NCBI GenBank assembly: GCA_035440445.1
Contig: DAORMJ010000018.1
Coordinates: 1-64,000, forward strand
Length of the DNA stretch: 64,000 nt
Reading direction: 5' to 3'
From: Ga0077548 sp035440445
GTDB lineage: Bacteria > Pseudomonadota > Alphaproteobacteria > Rhizobiales > Xanthobacteraceae
Shown one piece after another: positions 9,468 through 18,700 of this stretch (positions are counted from its first letter, which is position 1; every line of letters starts with the position of its first letter). A program made the position numbers and the translations under genes. The notes beneath the pieces are model-generated. The model worked only from the letters and a program-made list of their open reading frames with translations. It searched no databases and was not told where the DNA came from.

Positions 9468-9719
9468 ATGCCCAGAATCATGATCGCTTCCTTTGCCCTG
9501 CTTTTGTCGACGGCATCTGTATTTGCCGATCCGGCGCCGCCGGCTGATGCGATGGCTCTTTCCAGCATCATCGCCAAGCTTGAGCAGCGCGCCGATTTCG
9601 CCCATATCAAGGAAATCGATTGGGACGATGGTCTTTATGAAGTCGAATACCGGACCAAGGATGGCGGCAGCCGCGAAGTGAAACTCGATCCCCGCACCGG
9701 AGAGACGCGCGGCAAGTAG
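9468..9719 (+). CDS. Small secreted PepSY-domain protein
   Basis: An 83-residue protein with a signal peptide (MPRIMIASFALLLSTASVFA, cut near ADPAPP). The remainder carries a PepSY-like unit: SSIIAKLEQRADFAHIKEIDWDDGLYEVE followed by the strand pattern YRTKDGGSREVKLDPRTGE. PepSY domains are thought to bind or inhibit other proteins in the cell envelope; the target here is unknown. ATG at 9468 is preceded by GGAGAG at suitable distance. It stands alone between pepP (divergent) and the helicase gene. Confidence 0.8.
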   Translation: MPRIMIASFALLLSTASVFADPAPPADAMALSSIIAKLEQRADFAHIKEIDWDDGLYEVEYRTKDGGSREVKLDPRTGETRGK

Positions 9720-9813
9720 ACTGCCGCGGCTTCGTTTTGGTGGCACCGCTCTCGCCAAAACGGCAGCGCGGTGCCATTTTGTTCTCAGAATCACCCAACA
9801 ATCCGAAAGTCCC

Positions 9814-12153
9814 GTGGCCGACCCGCAATTCAAACCGTTTCCGCTCGACGATCTGCCCGCTCCGCGCGCTACCGCGCCGTCGCGGCCCGCGCCCCAGACC
9901 CTCGCCAATCCGCGCAGCTATGCCGAACTCGTGGCGCTCGCGGGTGGGAAGCGCGACCTGATCNNNNNNNNNNTGGTGCTGGCGGGTGCTGGCACCGGCA
10001 AGACGCGGGTGCTGACCACGCGGATCGCGCATCTGCTTGCGACCGGCCGAGCGCGGCCCTCGAACATTCTCTCCGTCACCTTCACGAACAAGGCCGCGCG
10101 CGAAATGAAGGAGCGCGTCGGCCACATGGTCGGCGATATCGTCGAGGGCATGCCGTGGATGGGCACGTTCCATTCGATCGGCGCGAAGATCCTGCGCCGT
10201 CATGCCGAGCTTGTCGGTCTCAATCCGAATTTCACCATTCTCGATACCGACGACCAGATCCGCCTCATCAAGCAATTGCTGCAGGCCGGCAATATCGACG
10301 AGAAGCGCTGGCCCGCGCGGCTTTTCGCCGGCTATCTCGACGGCTGGAAGAACCGCGGCCTCGGCCCCGAGCAGGTGCCCGCGGGCGAGGCCATGTCGTT
10401 CGCGAACGGCAAGGGCAAGGAGCTTTACGTTCAGTATCAGCAGCGGCTGAAAGTGCTGAACGCCGTCGACTTCGGCGACCTGCTGCTGGAAAACCTGCGT
10501 CTGTTCCAGAACAACAAGGAAGTGCTTGAGCAATATCAGCAGCGCTTCCGCTACATGCTGGTGGACGAATATCAGGACACCAACGTTGCGCAGTATCTCT
10601 GGCTGCGGCTCTTGGCGCAGGGCACGCGCAACATCTGCTGTGTCGGCGACGACGACCAGTCGATCTATGGCTGGCGCGGCGCGGATGTCGATAACATCCT
10701 GCGCTTCGAGCAGGATTTTCCCGGCGCGAAGGTGATCCGGCTTGAGCGGAATTATCGCTCGACTGCAAACATTCTGGGTGCTGCCTCGCATCTGATCGCG
10801 AAGAACAAGAGCCGCCTCGGCAAGACGCTGCGCACCGAGGACGAGCCGGGCGAGCCGATCAAGATCACCGATAGCTGGGATTCCGGCGAGGAAGCGCGGC
10901 AGATCGGTGAAGAGATCGAGCAGTTGCAGCGCAAGCAGCACAGGCTCTCGGACATTGCGATCCTTGTGCGCGCGTCGTTCCAGATGCGCGAACTCGAAGA
11001 GCGTTTCATCACGCTCGGCCTGCCGTATCGCGTGATCGGCGGCCCGCGCTTTTACGAGCGGCAGGAAATCCGCGATGCGCTGGCTTATTTCCGCGTGATC
11101 GTATCGCCGGCCGACGGGCTCGCCTTCGAGCGTATCGTCAACGTGCCAAAGCGCGGCCTTGGCGACACCACCATGCAGATGCTGCACGACTATGCGCGGC
11201 AGCATGAAGTGCCGTTGCTGGAGGCGGCGCGGGTGATTTCCTCGACCGACGAGTTGAAGCCCAAGCCGCGTGGCTCGCTGCGCGATCTGATCGCGCAGTT
11301 CGACCGCTGGCGCGGCGAACTCGAAAAGTCGCCGCATACCGAGCTTGCCCGCATCGTGCTCGATGAGTCCGGCTACACGGAGATGTGGAAGAACGACAAG
11401 TCGGCACAGGCAGCGGGACGGCTCGAAAACTTGAAGGAACTCGTGCGCTCGATGGAGCAGTTCGAGAACATGCAAGGCTTTCTCGAACACGTCTCGCTGG
11501 TGATGGACACCATCGAAGGCGGCGAGGTCGATGCGGTGAGCCTGATGACGCTGCACTCGGCCAAGGGACTTGAATTCGACACGGTGTTCCTGCCGGGCTG
11601 GGAGGAAGGCATTCTTCCGCACCAGCGCTCGCTCGACGAAAGCGGGCAGGCCGGGCTCGAGGAGGAGCGCAGACTTGCGCATGTCGGCCTGACCAGGGCG
11701 AAGCAGCGGGCATACATTTCCTATGCGTCGCGGCGGCTGACGCATGGCATGTGGAATTCGAATCTCCGGAGCCGGTTCCTCGACGAACTGCCGGAAGAAC
11801 ACGTCGAGATCGTCGATGGCGGCGGCAGCTATGCCGCGCAGATCCAGAGCCGCTTCGACCGCGCCGAACCCTTCACCTCCGGCTATTCGACGCCGGGATA
11901 CCAGCGTGCGCAGCAGCGCCGTGGCGGATTCTCCGATCAGCGCAAGGGCTATAGCCGTGGGCCGACGACGATCGAGGGCGAGATCCTTGCACGCTCAAGC
12001 GGTCCGTCCGCCGGGTTCGACATCGGCGACCGTGTCTTTCATGAGAAGTTCGGCTATGGCGAGATCATGGACGTCGAGGGCACGAAAGTGATCGTCGAGT
12101 TCGACAAGGCCGGCGAGAAAAAGCTGGTCGCCAGTTTCCTGAAGAAAGCCTGA
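9814..12153 (+). CDS. uvrD: ATP-dependent DNA helicase UvrD/PcrA, broken by an assembly gap
   Basis: Superfamily 1A 3'-5' helicase of nucleotide excision and mismatch repair. Helicase motifs are in order: AGTGKTRVL (Walker A), SVTFTNKAAREMKER (Ia), VDEYQDTN (II), VGDDDQSIYGWRGA (III), VIRLERNYRST (IV), VSLMTLHSAKGLEFDTVFLPG (V) and VGLTRAKQ (VI). The C-terminal segment FGYGEIMDVEGTKVIVEFD resembles the Tudor-like RNA-polymerase-binding tail of PcrA/UvrD. Ten N bases sit where the Q-motif (NPxQ...AV) belongs; the reading frame crosses them, but about 15 family residues are absent, so the true gap is longer. GTG at 9814 is the chosen start. prmA follows after 2 bases. Confidence 0.93.
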   Translation: MADPQFKPFPLDDLPAPRATAPSRPAPQTLANPRSYAELVALAGGKRDLIXXXXVLAGAGTGKTRVLTTRIAHLLATGRARPSNILSVTFTNKAAREMKERVGHMVGDIVEGMPWMGTFHSIGAKILRRHAELVGLNPNFTILDTDDQIRLIKQLLQAGNIDEKRWPARLFAGYLDGWKNRGLGPEQVPAGEAMSFANGKGKELYVQYQQRLKVLNAVDFGDLLLENLRLFQNNKEVLEQYQQRFRYMLVDEYQDTNVAQYLWLRLLAQGTRNICCVGDDDQSIYGWRGADVDNILRFEQDFPGAKVIRLERNYRSTANILGAASHLIAKNKSRLGKTLRTEDEPGEPIKITDSWDSGEEARQIGEEIEQLQRKQHRLSDIAILVRASFQMRELEERFITLGLPYRVIGGPRFYERQEIRDALAYFRVIVSPADGLAFERIVNVPKRGLGDTTMQMLHDYARQHEVPLLEAARVISSTDELKPKPRGSLRDLIAQFDRWRGELEKSPHTELARIVLDESGYTEMWKNDKSAQAAGRLENLKELVRSMEQFENMQGFLEHVSLVMDTIEGGEVDAVSLMTLHSAKGLEFDTVFLPGWEEGILPHQRSLDESGQAGLEEERRLAHVGLTRAKQRAYISYASRRLTHGMWNSNLRSRFLDELPEEHVEIVDGGGSYAAQIQSRFDRAEPFTSGYSTPGYQRAQQRRGGFSDQRKGYSRGPTTIEGEILARSSGPSAGFDIGDRVFHEKFGYGEIMDVEGTKVIVEFDKAGEKKLVASFLKKA
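9964..9973. other. Assembly gap (10 N)
   Basis: Ten N inside the helicase gene, just before Walker A. The family normally has the adenine-binding Q motif here, so real sequence of roughly 40-50 bases is probably missing. Confidence 0.95.
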
Positions 12154-12155
12154 GC

Positions 12156-13031
12156 TTGTCCGATTTCTCCGAAAGTCATCTCGTGCGCGTGCGCGCCGGT
12201 GAAGCGCAGGCAAAGCGTATCGCCGATCATCTGCTCGAACGCTTCTTCGAGAACGAAGGTGCGGGCGGCGCGTTCGAAGCGCCGGACGGCTCGTGGTATG
12301 CGGAAGCGCATTTCCCCGAGCTGCCTGAAACAGGTGCGATCGAGCGGGCCGTGGGCGAAATCATGCCGGGCGCTCCGGTCGAATACGAAACGCTCGCAGC
12401 CAAGGACTGGATCGCGGCGAGCCTCGAGGGTCTCAAGATCGTGCGCGCGGGCCGTTTCGCCATTCACGGCTCGCACGACCGCGACAAGATCAAGGCGAAC
12501 GAAACCGGCATCGAAATCGAGGCCGCACTCGCTTTCGGCACCGGGCATCACGGCACCACGCTGGGCTGCCTGCGTGCGCTGAACGAGATTGCGCGCACCC
12601 ATAAGCCGAAACGTATCCTCGATGTCGGCACGGGCACGGCGGTGCTTGCGATTGCTGCTGCGCGCGCGTTCCAGTCGCCGGTGATCGCGACCGAGATCGA
12701 CCGTCCGTCCGTTGTGGTGGCGAAGGAGAATGTCCGCGCCAATCGCGCAGGAGCGCTGGTGGAGGTGTTGCATACCGGTTCGCTCAGCGCACCGGTGATT
12801 GCGCAATACGCGCCTTACGATCTGATCTTTGCCAACATCCTGCTGCCGGTGCTGAAGCAGCTTTCGCGCGATATCGCAGACCTCGCGGCTCCCGGTGCGG
12901 ATGTCATTCTCTCGGGGCTGTTGCCACATCAGGCGCTGGCGGCGCTGACGCGCTATCAGGCGCTTGGTTTCCGGCTGCGCAAGAACGAAACCATCGAGAA
13001 CTGGACCACGCTTACGCTGCGGGCCCCCTAG
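12156..13031 (+). CDS. prmA: Ribosomal protein L11 methyltransferase
   Basis: SAM-dependent enzyme that trimethylates ribosomal protein L11. The C-terminal half (about 125-290) has the Rossmann motif ILDVGTGTAVLAIAAARAF, preceded by EAALAFGTGHHGTTLGCL, the PrmA signature with the substrate His. YDLIFANILLPVL carries the NxxxxxL motif that binds the target amine. The N-terminal L11-binding domain (1-110) is divergent. TTG at 12156 gives MSDFSESHLVRV and a start 2 bases after the helicase stop, suggesting coupling. Length of 291 is normal. A strong terminator follows. Confidence 0.92.
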   Translation: MSDFSESHLVRVRAGEAQAKRIADHLLERFFENEGAGGAFEAPDGSWYAEAHFPELPETGAIERAVGEIMPGAPVEYETLAAKDWIAASLEGLKIVRAGRFAIHGSHDRDKIKANETGIEIEAALAFGTGHHGTTLGCLRALNEIARTHKPKRILDVGTGTAVLAIAAARAFQSPVIATEIDRPSVVVAKENVRANRAGALVEVLHTGSLSAPVIAQYAPYDLIFANILLPVLKQLSRDIADLAAPGADVILSGLLPHQALAALTRYQALGFRLRKNETIENWTTLTLRAP

Positions 13032-13036
13032 AAACA

Positions 13037-13066
13037 AAAACGCCCCGGCCGAAGCCGGGGCGTTTT
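13037..13066. terminator. Bidirectional terminator between prmA and a small convergent gene
   Basis: Perfect 13-bp stem AAAACGCCCCGGC / GCCGGGGCGTTTT with loop CGAA. A-tracts on one side and T-tracts on the other let it act on both strands. Confidence 0.9.
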
Positions 13067-13088
13067 CAATTCTGGTTCTGCGCGCCGC

Positions 13089-13289
13089 TTAGCGCTGGAA
13101 CGGGAGGTTCTTGTAGTGCTCCACGACTTCCTGCGGCATGTAGCTCATGTGCATGCGAATTTCGCGCTCGACCTGACGCATGCGCGCTTCGACGATCCGG
13201 TCCCAGACGCGAGCCCAGAAGTTCTTCCCGGCTTTCGCGGTCGACGCGGCCTCGGGGGCAAACTTGGGAGAATAGGTAATTGCGGCCAT
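13089..13289 (-). CDS. Small conserved hypothetical protein
   Basis: 66 residues: a short N-terminal Ala/Pro segment (MAAITYSPKFAPEAAS), then one long amphipathic helix WARVWDRIVEARMRQVEREIRMHMSYM and a tail EVVEHYKNLPFQR. The WxRxxDxxxxARMRxxxREI pattern vaguely recalls DUF1127/YjiS proteins, but the Cys and DIGL elements of that family are missing, so I leave it unassigned. The upstream GGAGAACTCCC contains a good ribosome binding site. Probably cytoplasmic and monocistronic, ended by the shared terminator at 13037-13066. Confidence 0.65.
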   Translation of the reverse strand: MAAITYSPKFAPEAASTAKAGKNFWARVWDRIVEARMRQVEREIRMHMSYMPQEVVEHYKNLPFQR

Positions 13290-13541
13290 GGGAGTTCTCC
13301 TTCTTCCGCTTCAAGCAACCGGGGCACCGCCCGGCCGGTCGTGAATTCCTTATTGCAGTGCAATGTATTCTTTTTGCGACGCACCTAAAATAGGTAAGTA
13401 TGCATGACCGATCTGATCGTTCTGCATGATGCTGGTAAGGATTGATTAACCGGCAGGCGAGATGCCGCCGCTACGGGCAAAACAAGCCGCCGAAATTTGC
13501 AAGAAGCGCTGTTTTCAGCTGTGACTTCGCTTTGCGACGGC

Positions 13542-14051
13542 CTAGCTGCGTTTGGCCATGCCGATCTTGCGGCCGATTCCGTCCGGGGCGGGAAGCGCCG
13601 CGTGAGCCGCTTTCAGGGCGGCGAGCCGGTCTAGCACGTCGTCGGGCAGGGGCACCACTTTCTTCGAATCCATATCCACGTGGAGCGCCATCTGCTCGGA
13701 GGTCGCCGACATCCAGCCCTCATGGGCGTGATAGAGCTCGGCGAAAAAGTGGATCCGCTTTTCGTCGTAATCGACAAGGCGCACCGTGGTGCGCACGGTT
13801 TCGCCGGCCTTCAATTCACGCAGATAGCGGACATGGGCTTCGGCGGTGAAGAACGAGTGGCCGCGCTCTTTCACGTATTCAGGCCCAAGGCCGACCAGCG
13901 CGAAGGCTTCATCGACCGATCGGTCGATCAGCACGTTGTAATAGGCCATGTTGAGGTGGCCGTTATAATCGATCCAAGCCGCCTCGACGGTCATCGGCGA
14001 GGAGACAAAAGGCGCAAAAAAGACTGGATCGAAATCGAGGCGTTGCAGCAT
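13542..14051 (-). CDS. Acyl-CoA thioesterase, 4HBT hotdog fold
   Basis: 169-residue hotdog-fold protein. The motif AAWIDYNGHLNMAYYNVLIDRSVDEAF is the 4-hydroxybenzoyl-CoA thioesterase signature with catalytic Asp (WIDYNGHLN). It continues with HSFFTAEAHVRYLRELKAGETVRTTVRL and ALHVDMDSKKVVPLP, a layout seen in acyl-CoA thioesterases and in carnitinyl/betainyl-CoA thioesterases of Rhizobiales. The substrate cannot be told from sequence. Upstream lies a small inverted repeat (14077-14093). It is divergent from the FAD dehydrogenase at 14212. Confidence 0.85.
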   Translation of the reverse strand: MLQRLDFDPVFFAPFVSSPMTVEAAWIDYNGHLNMAYYNVLIDRSVDEAFALVGLGPEYVKERGHSFFTAEAHVRYLRELKAGETVRTTVRLVDYDEKRIHFFAELYHAHEGWMSATSEQMALHVDMDSKKVVPLPDDVLDRLAALKAAHAALPAPDGIGRKIGMAKRS

Positions 14052-14076
14052 CGTCGAATCTTATCTTTGTTATGAC

Positions 14077-14093
14077 TACAATCATGCATTGTA
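14077..14093. promoter_or_regulatory. Inverted repeat in the thioesterase/dehydrogenase intergenic region
   Basis: TACAAT-CATGC-ATTGTA, a perfect 6-bp inverted repeat with 5-base centre, 26 bases upstream of the thioesterase start and 118 upstream of the dehydrogenase. It could be an operator. Short enough to arise by chance. Confidence 0.3.
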
Positions 14094-14211
14094 ATGCCAG
14101 CAACGGCAATGGTTTGGCGCGTTTTGGGCGATTCTTTGGACTCCGTGACGCTGCCATGACTGACGGGGTGCGAAGCACTTTGCTACAATTGCCGCTAACT
14201 GGAGGACGCCA

Positions 14212-15618
14212 ATGAAGAATGCCGCCCTGAAGCGGGCCGAACCCGCCGCGGTCGAAAGCGCCATCGCCGCCCTGCACGCGAAACTCGGCAACAAGGTCGT
14301 GACCTCGATGGAGGTCCGCCGTCAGCACGCCAACACCACGACCTGGCTGCCGAACGAGGCGGCCGACGCGGTGGTCTTCGCGGCATCGACCGAGGACGTG
14401 CAGGACGCGGTTCGCATTGCGGCGGCGCACAAGTTGCCGGTAATTGCCTTCGGCACCGGCACGTCGCTCGAGGGGCATGTAAATGCGCCGGCCGGCGGCA
14501 TCTGCATCGATCTCTCGCAGATGAACCAGATCCTCGCGGTTCACCCCGAAGACCTCGATTGCGTGATCCAGCCCGGCGTCACCCGCAAGAAGCTCAACGA
14601 GTATTTGCGCGATCAGGGGCTGTTCTTCCCGATCGATCCCGGCGCGGATGCTTCGCTCGGCGGCATGGCGGCGACGCGCGCCTCCGGCACCAATGCAGTC
14701 CGCTACGGCACCATGAAAGACAACGTGCTTTCGCTCAAAGCCGTGTTGCCGAACGGCGAGGTGATGCGCACCGCGTCGCGGGCGAAGAAGTCTTCCGCCG
14801 GTTACGATCTGACGAGGCTCTTCGTCGGCTCGGAAGGCACGCTCGGCATCATCACCGAACTCACCCTGAAACTTTCCGCGATCCCCGAAGCGATCTCGTC
14901 GGCGATCTGTCCCTTCACCTCGGTCGAGGGCGCGTGTCAGGCGACGATCGCGACCATCCAGTCCGGCATTCCGGTGGCGCGCATCGAGTTCATCGACGCC
15001 ATGGCGATCCGCGCAACCAACAATTACTCGAAGCTCAATCTGGCGGAAGCGCCGACCTTGTTCCTCGAATTCCACGGCTCCGAAGCGGGCGTGAAAGAGC
15101 AGACCGAGCGCTTCGGCGAAATCGCAACAGAGTTCGGCGGCGGTCCGCTGCAATGGACGACGCAGGCCGAGGAGCGCACCAAGCTCTGGCAGGCGCGCCA
15201 TGACGCCTATTTCGCGATGATGTCGCTCCGGCCGGGCGCAAAGGCGCTCGCGACCGACATCTGCGTGCCGATCTCGAAGCTCGCGGAAGCCGTGCTCGAA
15301 ACCGAACAGGACCTGCAGGACATGAAGCTGCTCGGGCCGATCGTCGGCCACGTCGGCGATGGCAACTTCCATGTCAGTCTCGTGATCGACATGGACGACG
15401 CGGACGAGCTCGCGCGGGTCAAGGTGTTTCTCAACCGCCTGACCGAGCGGGCGCACCGCATGGAGGGAACCTGCACCGGCGAACACGGCGTCGGGCAGGG
15501 CAAGATGAAATACCTCGAAGCCGAACACGGCATTCAGGCCGTCGAGATGATGCGGTCGCTGAAGCGGGCGCTCGATCCTGACAACATCATGAACCCGGGC
15601 AAGATCGTCGCTTGGTAA
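14212..15618 (+). CDS. FAD-linked D-2-hydroxyacid (D-lactate/glycolate type) dehydrogenase
   Basis: 468-residue flavoprotein of the vanillyl-alcohol-oxidase superfamily that oxidises a D-2-hydroxyacid, passing electrons to cytochrome or the quinone pool. The N-terminal FAD-binding domain has VIAFGTGTSLEGH, IDPGADASLGGMAATRASGTNAVRYG and SSAGYDLTRLFVGSEGTLGIITE. The C-terminal FAD-oxidase cap carries VGHVGDGNFHVSL with the conserved His, then GEHGVGQGK and DPDNIMNPGKI. This is the pattern of D-lactate dehydrogenase (cytochrome) and GlcD; which substrate is used cannot be decided. No glcE or glcF follows, which favours the single-subunit Dld type. RBS CTGGAGG precedes the ATG. Confidence 0.9.
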   Translation: MKNAALKRAEPAAVESAIAALHAKLGNKVVTSMEVRRQHANTTTWLPNEAADAVVFAASTEDVQDAVRIAAAHKLPVIAFGTGTSLEGHVNAPAGGICIDLSQMNQILAVHPEDLDCVIQPGVTRKKLNEYLRDQGLFFPIDPGADASLGGMAATRASGTNAVRYGTMKDNVLSLKAVLPNGEVMRTASRAKKSSAGYDLTRLFVGSEGTLGIITELTLKLSAIPEAISSAICPFTSVEGACQATIATIQSGIPVARIEFIDAMAIRATNNYSKLNLAEAPTLFLEFHGSEAGVKEQTERFGEIATEFGGGPLQWTTQAEERTKLWQARHDAYFAMMSLRPGAKALATDICVPISKLAEAVLETEQDLQDMKLLGPIVGHVGDGNFHVSLVIDMDDADELARVKVFLNRLTERAHRMEGTCTGEHGVGQGKMKYLEAEHGIQAVEMMRSLKRALDPDNIMNPGKIVAW

Positions 15619-15621
15619 CTG

Positions 15622-15672
15622 GGCGCATGGTCTTGTCCGAAAACCGGTGCCCACCTTTCGGGACCATGCGCC
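15622..15672. repeat. Rhizobiales-type palindromic repeat
   Basis: 51-base element with perfect 11-bp ends GGCGCATGGTC / GACCATGCGCC and the core CCGAAAACCGGTGCCCACC. It matches the abundant intergenic repeat of Bradyrhizobium and related genomes that pairs GCATGATC with GATCATGC around a CCGAAAACCGG core. Located just after the dehydrogenase stop. Confidence 0.75.
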
Positions 15673-15761
15673 AATAAAACCCCTTGCCCCTGCGCCGCGC
15701 AGCCGGGACGCTGGGACAACCGGGCGGGATCTGCCATCCGGTAACGCGGGAGCGATAGTTT

Positions 15762-18700
15762 TTGCAGACGACGTTGCTTGGACTGGCGCTTGCACTGATC
15801 GCGGCAATTCTCGCGGCCTTCGCAGCACCCTTCTTCATCGACTGGAACGAATGGCGACCGCAACTCGAGGCGCAGGCGAGCGCGCTTGCGGGCTCGCGCG
15901 TCACCATCGCTGGCAACATCGATCTCACGCTCCTGCCCACGCCTGCATTTGTGCTCCGCGAAGTCTCGCTCGGCGATGCCGAGAAGGGAACGGGCATGCA
16001 CGCGAGCGAAGTGCGCGGCTCGCTCGCGTTGACCGCGCTGCTCTCCGGCCGTTTCGAGGCGAACGAGTTTGTGATCTCGCGGCCTGCCATTCGCCTTGCG
16101 ATCGAGAAAGATGGACGGCTGCTCTTGCCCGAAGTCTCGACGGGCAGTCAGGAAATCTCCGTCAGCGGCTTCGTGTTTGAAGCAGGTTCGCTAACGATCG
16201 AGGATCGCCGCACGAATACGCTGCTGTTCGCCGACGATTTTTCCGCGCGCGGAGAATTGCTCTCGCGCGAGGGGCCGTTCCGGCTCGAAGGCGGCTACCG
16301 GATGAACGGCATGCGCTGGATCCTGCGCGCGTCCTCAGGCCGCTTCTCCGCGGAGCACACGGGCAAGGTCCGTCTCACGCTCGACCGGCCTGCGGACGCG
16401 CTTTTTTTTGAGGCGGAGGGGACGCTTTCCCTCTTGAAGTCGGCACTGCATTTCGACGGCAAGACCATCCTCGCGCACAAAAGCGGGCCGATGCACTGGC
16501 GCGTCGCGTCAGATACCACCGGAGGTCTCGAGGAACTCCGCCTTGCCAACCTCGAACTCGCGCTCGGCGACGGCGAACTGCCGATTACGCTCGCGGGGGA
16601 AGCGACACTCGTGCCGCGGGCGAAGGGTTCGCTTGTGCTTTCACTCCTCAGCAAGCGGATCGACCTCGATCTCGGCGACCAGAAAGCGGGTGCGGCGGGG
16701 GCCTCGCATGTGTTGCCCTGGCTCAACCGCGCGCGGGAAACGCTCGCGGGCTTGCCGCTTTCCGCGCAGATCACGATCGCTGCCGATGGCGTGCTCGCGG
16801 GCGGGCAGCTTTCGCGTGACCTGCGCGCCAACATCCGCGCGCAGGACGGTCTGGTTGCAGTCGAGCGGCTGGAAGCGCGTCTGCCGGGCCGTGCCTTTGT
16901 CAGCATTGCCGGGAAACGAAGCGGCAAAGCCTTCTCCGGGCCGCTCACCTTCGAGAGCGAAGAAACGGCGTTGTTCGCGCGCTGGCTTCTCGGCGCGGAG
17001 CGTGCGGCCAAGCTGACCTTGCCACAGGCCCTGCGCGTGAAGGGCACCTTCACCTCTAGCGCGGATGAAATTTCGCTGAGTAATTTCCAGTCGCAGATCG
17101 AGAACACGAAGGTCAGCGGCCGCCTGCTCATGCAGCCCTGGAACGATGGCAAAAGCTATGTTTTGCAGGCCGATCTTGAAGCCGCCAATCTCGACTTCGA
17201 CAGGCTCTTGCCACTTGCGCGCGACGCGCTCGATGGGGCTGGCGATCAGCGCTTCAGCCTCAACCTCTATGCGACCGGCGCGCAGTTTCTGAACAAGCCG
17301 CTGAAAGTCGCAAGCGTTGCTCTTGAACGCTTCGACGGCAACCTGGTGATCAAGAATCTTACGCTAGAAGATCTGGACGGCGTTTCGCTCGTCGCGAAAC
17401 ATCTGCCGGGTGCGGACAAACGCTATGAGTTCTCCGCGGAAGCGGTAAGGACGGGCGGGGTCATAAGCGCGCTTCGTTATCTCGTCGAGAATGACGACTT
17501 CGCGAATATCGCCGCAAAATATGCCGCTTCCCGTTTGCCGCTGAAGATCAAGGGAGTGGCTACGCCGTTGCAGAACGGATGGCGTCTCGCTGCGCAATCC
17601 GGCGAGGCAGAGCTTGCTCTCGATCTCGGCGGGTTGCGCGACAAGCGCCGCACGATCGAGGCGACGCTGCGCTTGCCGGAGACAGAGATCGGCGCGAAAG
17701 GCGAACTGCGTTTTCCCGGAGAAGACCGTTTCGAGCCGGTGCTGGCGCTGACCTTCAAATCAGCCGATCTGCGCAAAATATCGTCGGTAGCCGACCGCGC
17801 TTCGCCTTCCGCGCTGCCGGTGCAAGGGAGCGCGTCACTCGCGCGCGACGCCGGCAATTTCGTGCTCGACAAGCTCGCGTTCAGTCTCGCGGGCACGAAA
17901 GGAACGGGGCGGCTGGTGTTTCCGCTTGGCGAAGCATTGCCCTTCGGCGGGCAGCTTTCTTTCGATCGTATCAATGCCGGGCAATTGCTTTCGATCGGCA
18001 TTGGGCGCGCGGACCAGTCCAATGCCGCTTTAAGCACTCCGGCGCTGTCGGATTTTCCGGGAACGCTCAAGATAGAGACGGCGATCCTGCAACTGAGCGA
18101 GCGTATTGCGATCGAGAAAGCCGCGTTCGATCTGCGCGCCGGGCGCTCGGAGTTCGTGCTCGATAACATTCGCGGCGATCTGGGTGGCGGCAAGCTCACA
18201 GCCTCGCTTCGCATCTCCGATACCAGCCCGCGGGCAGCCGACCTGCGACTCGATCTTGCCGGTGTAACGCTCGCGCGGCTGCTGCCCACCAAGGCGCTGC
18301 GCGGGACGCTGCAAGCCTCGCTCAGCCTGAGCGCTAGCGGCGACACGCAGGATCTTCTGCTGGAAAGCATCTCCGGGCAGGGCAAGGCTGTCGTGACCGG
18401 GTTCGAACTCGACCAGACCGATGCCACCGCAATCGTGACGGTGTTCACCGGCCTGAAAGATGCGCCGGAGGAAGCGAAGATCGAGCAGGCATTCCTCGCC
18501 GCGCTCAATCGCGGTCCGCTGAAAGTCTCGAAGCTCGAAGCGCCGCTTGTTGTTGCGAACGGCATCCTGCGCAGCGGCTCGGCAAAGGCTAGGGCCGGCA
18601 ACATCGAAATCACGCTGTCGGGCGCGCTGCATTTGCCAAAACGCAGCATGGATGCGCTGTTGAATATCGAACTTTTGACGGCCTCCGCGGTTCGTCCCGG

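Noticed and set aside
9607..11802. 731-codon open frame antisense to the helicase gene
   Set aside because: It is a shadow frame of a GC-rich gene: no recognisable domain, Arg/His/Leu-rich composition, crosses the N gap, and the plus strand has all helicase motifs.
13422..13540. Possible small gene or regulatory RNA upstream of the thioesterase stop
   Set aside because: Only TGCATGA direct repeats were seen at about 13400-13430; no stable fold, start codon with ribosome site, or terminator supports a gene.
13963..15828. 621-codon open frame antisense to the FAD dehydrogenase
   Set aside because: Shadow frame; it even runs over the palindromic repeat and intergenic DNA.
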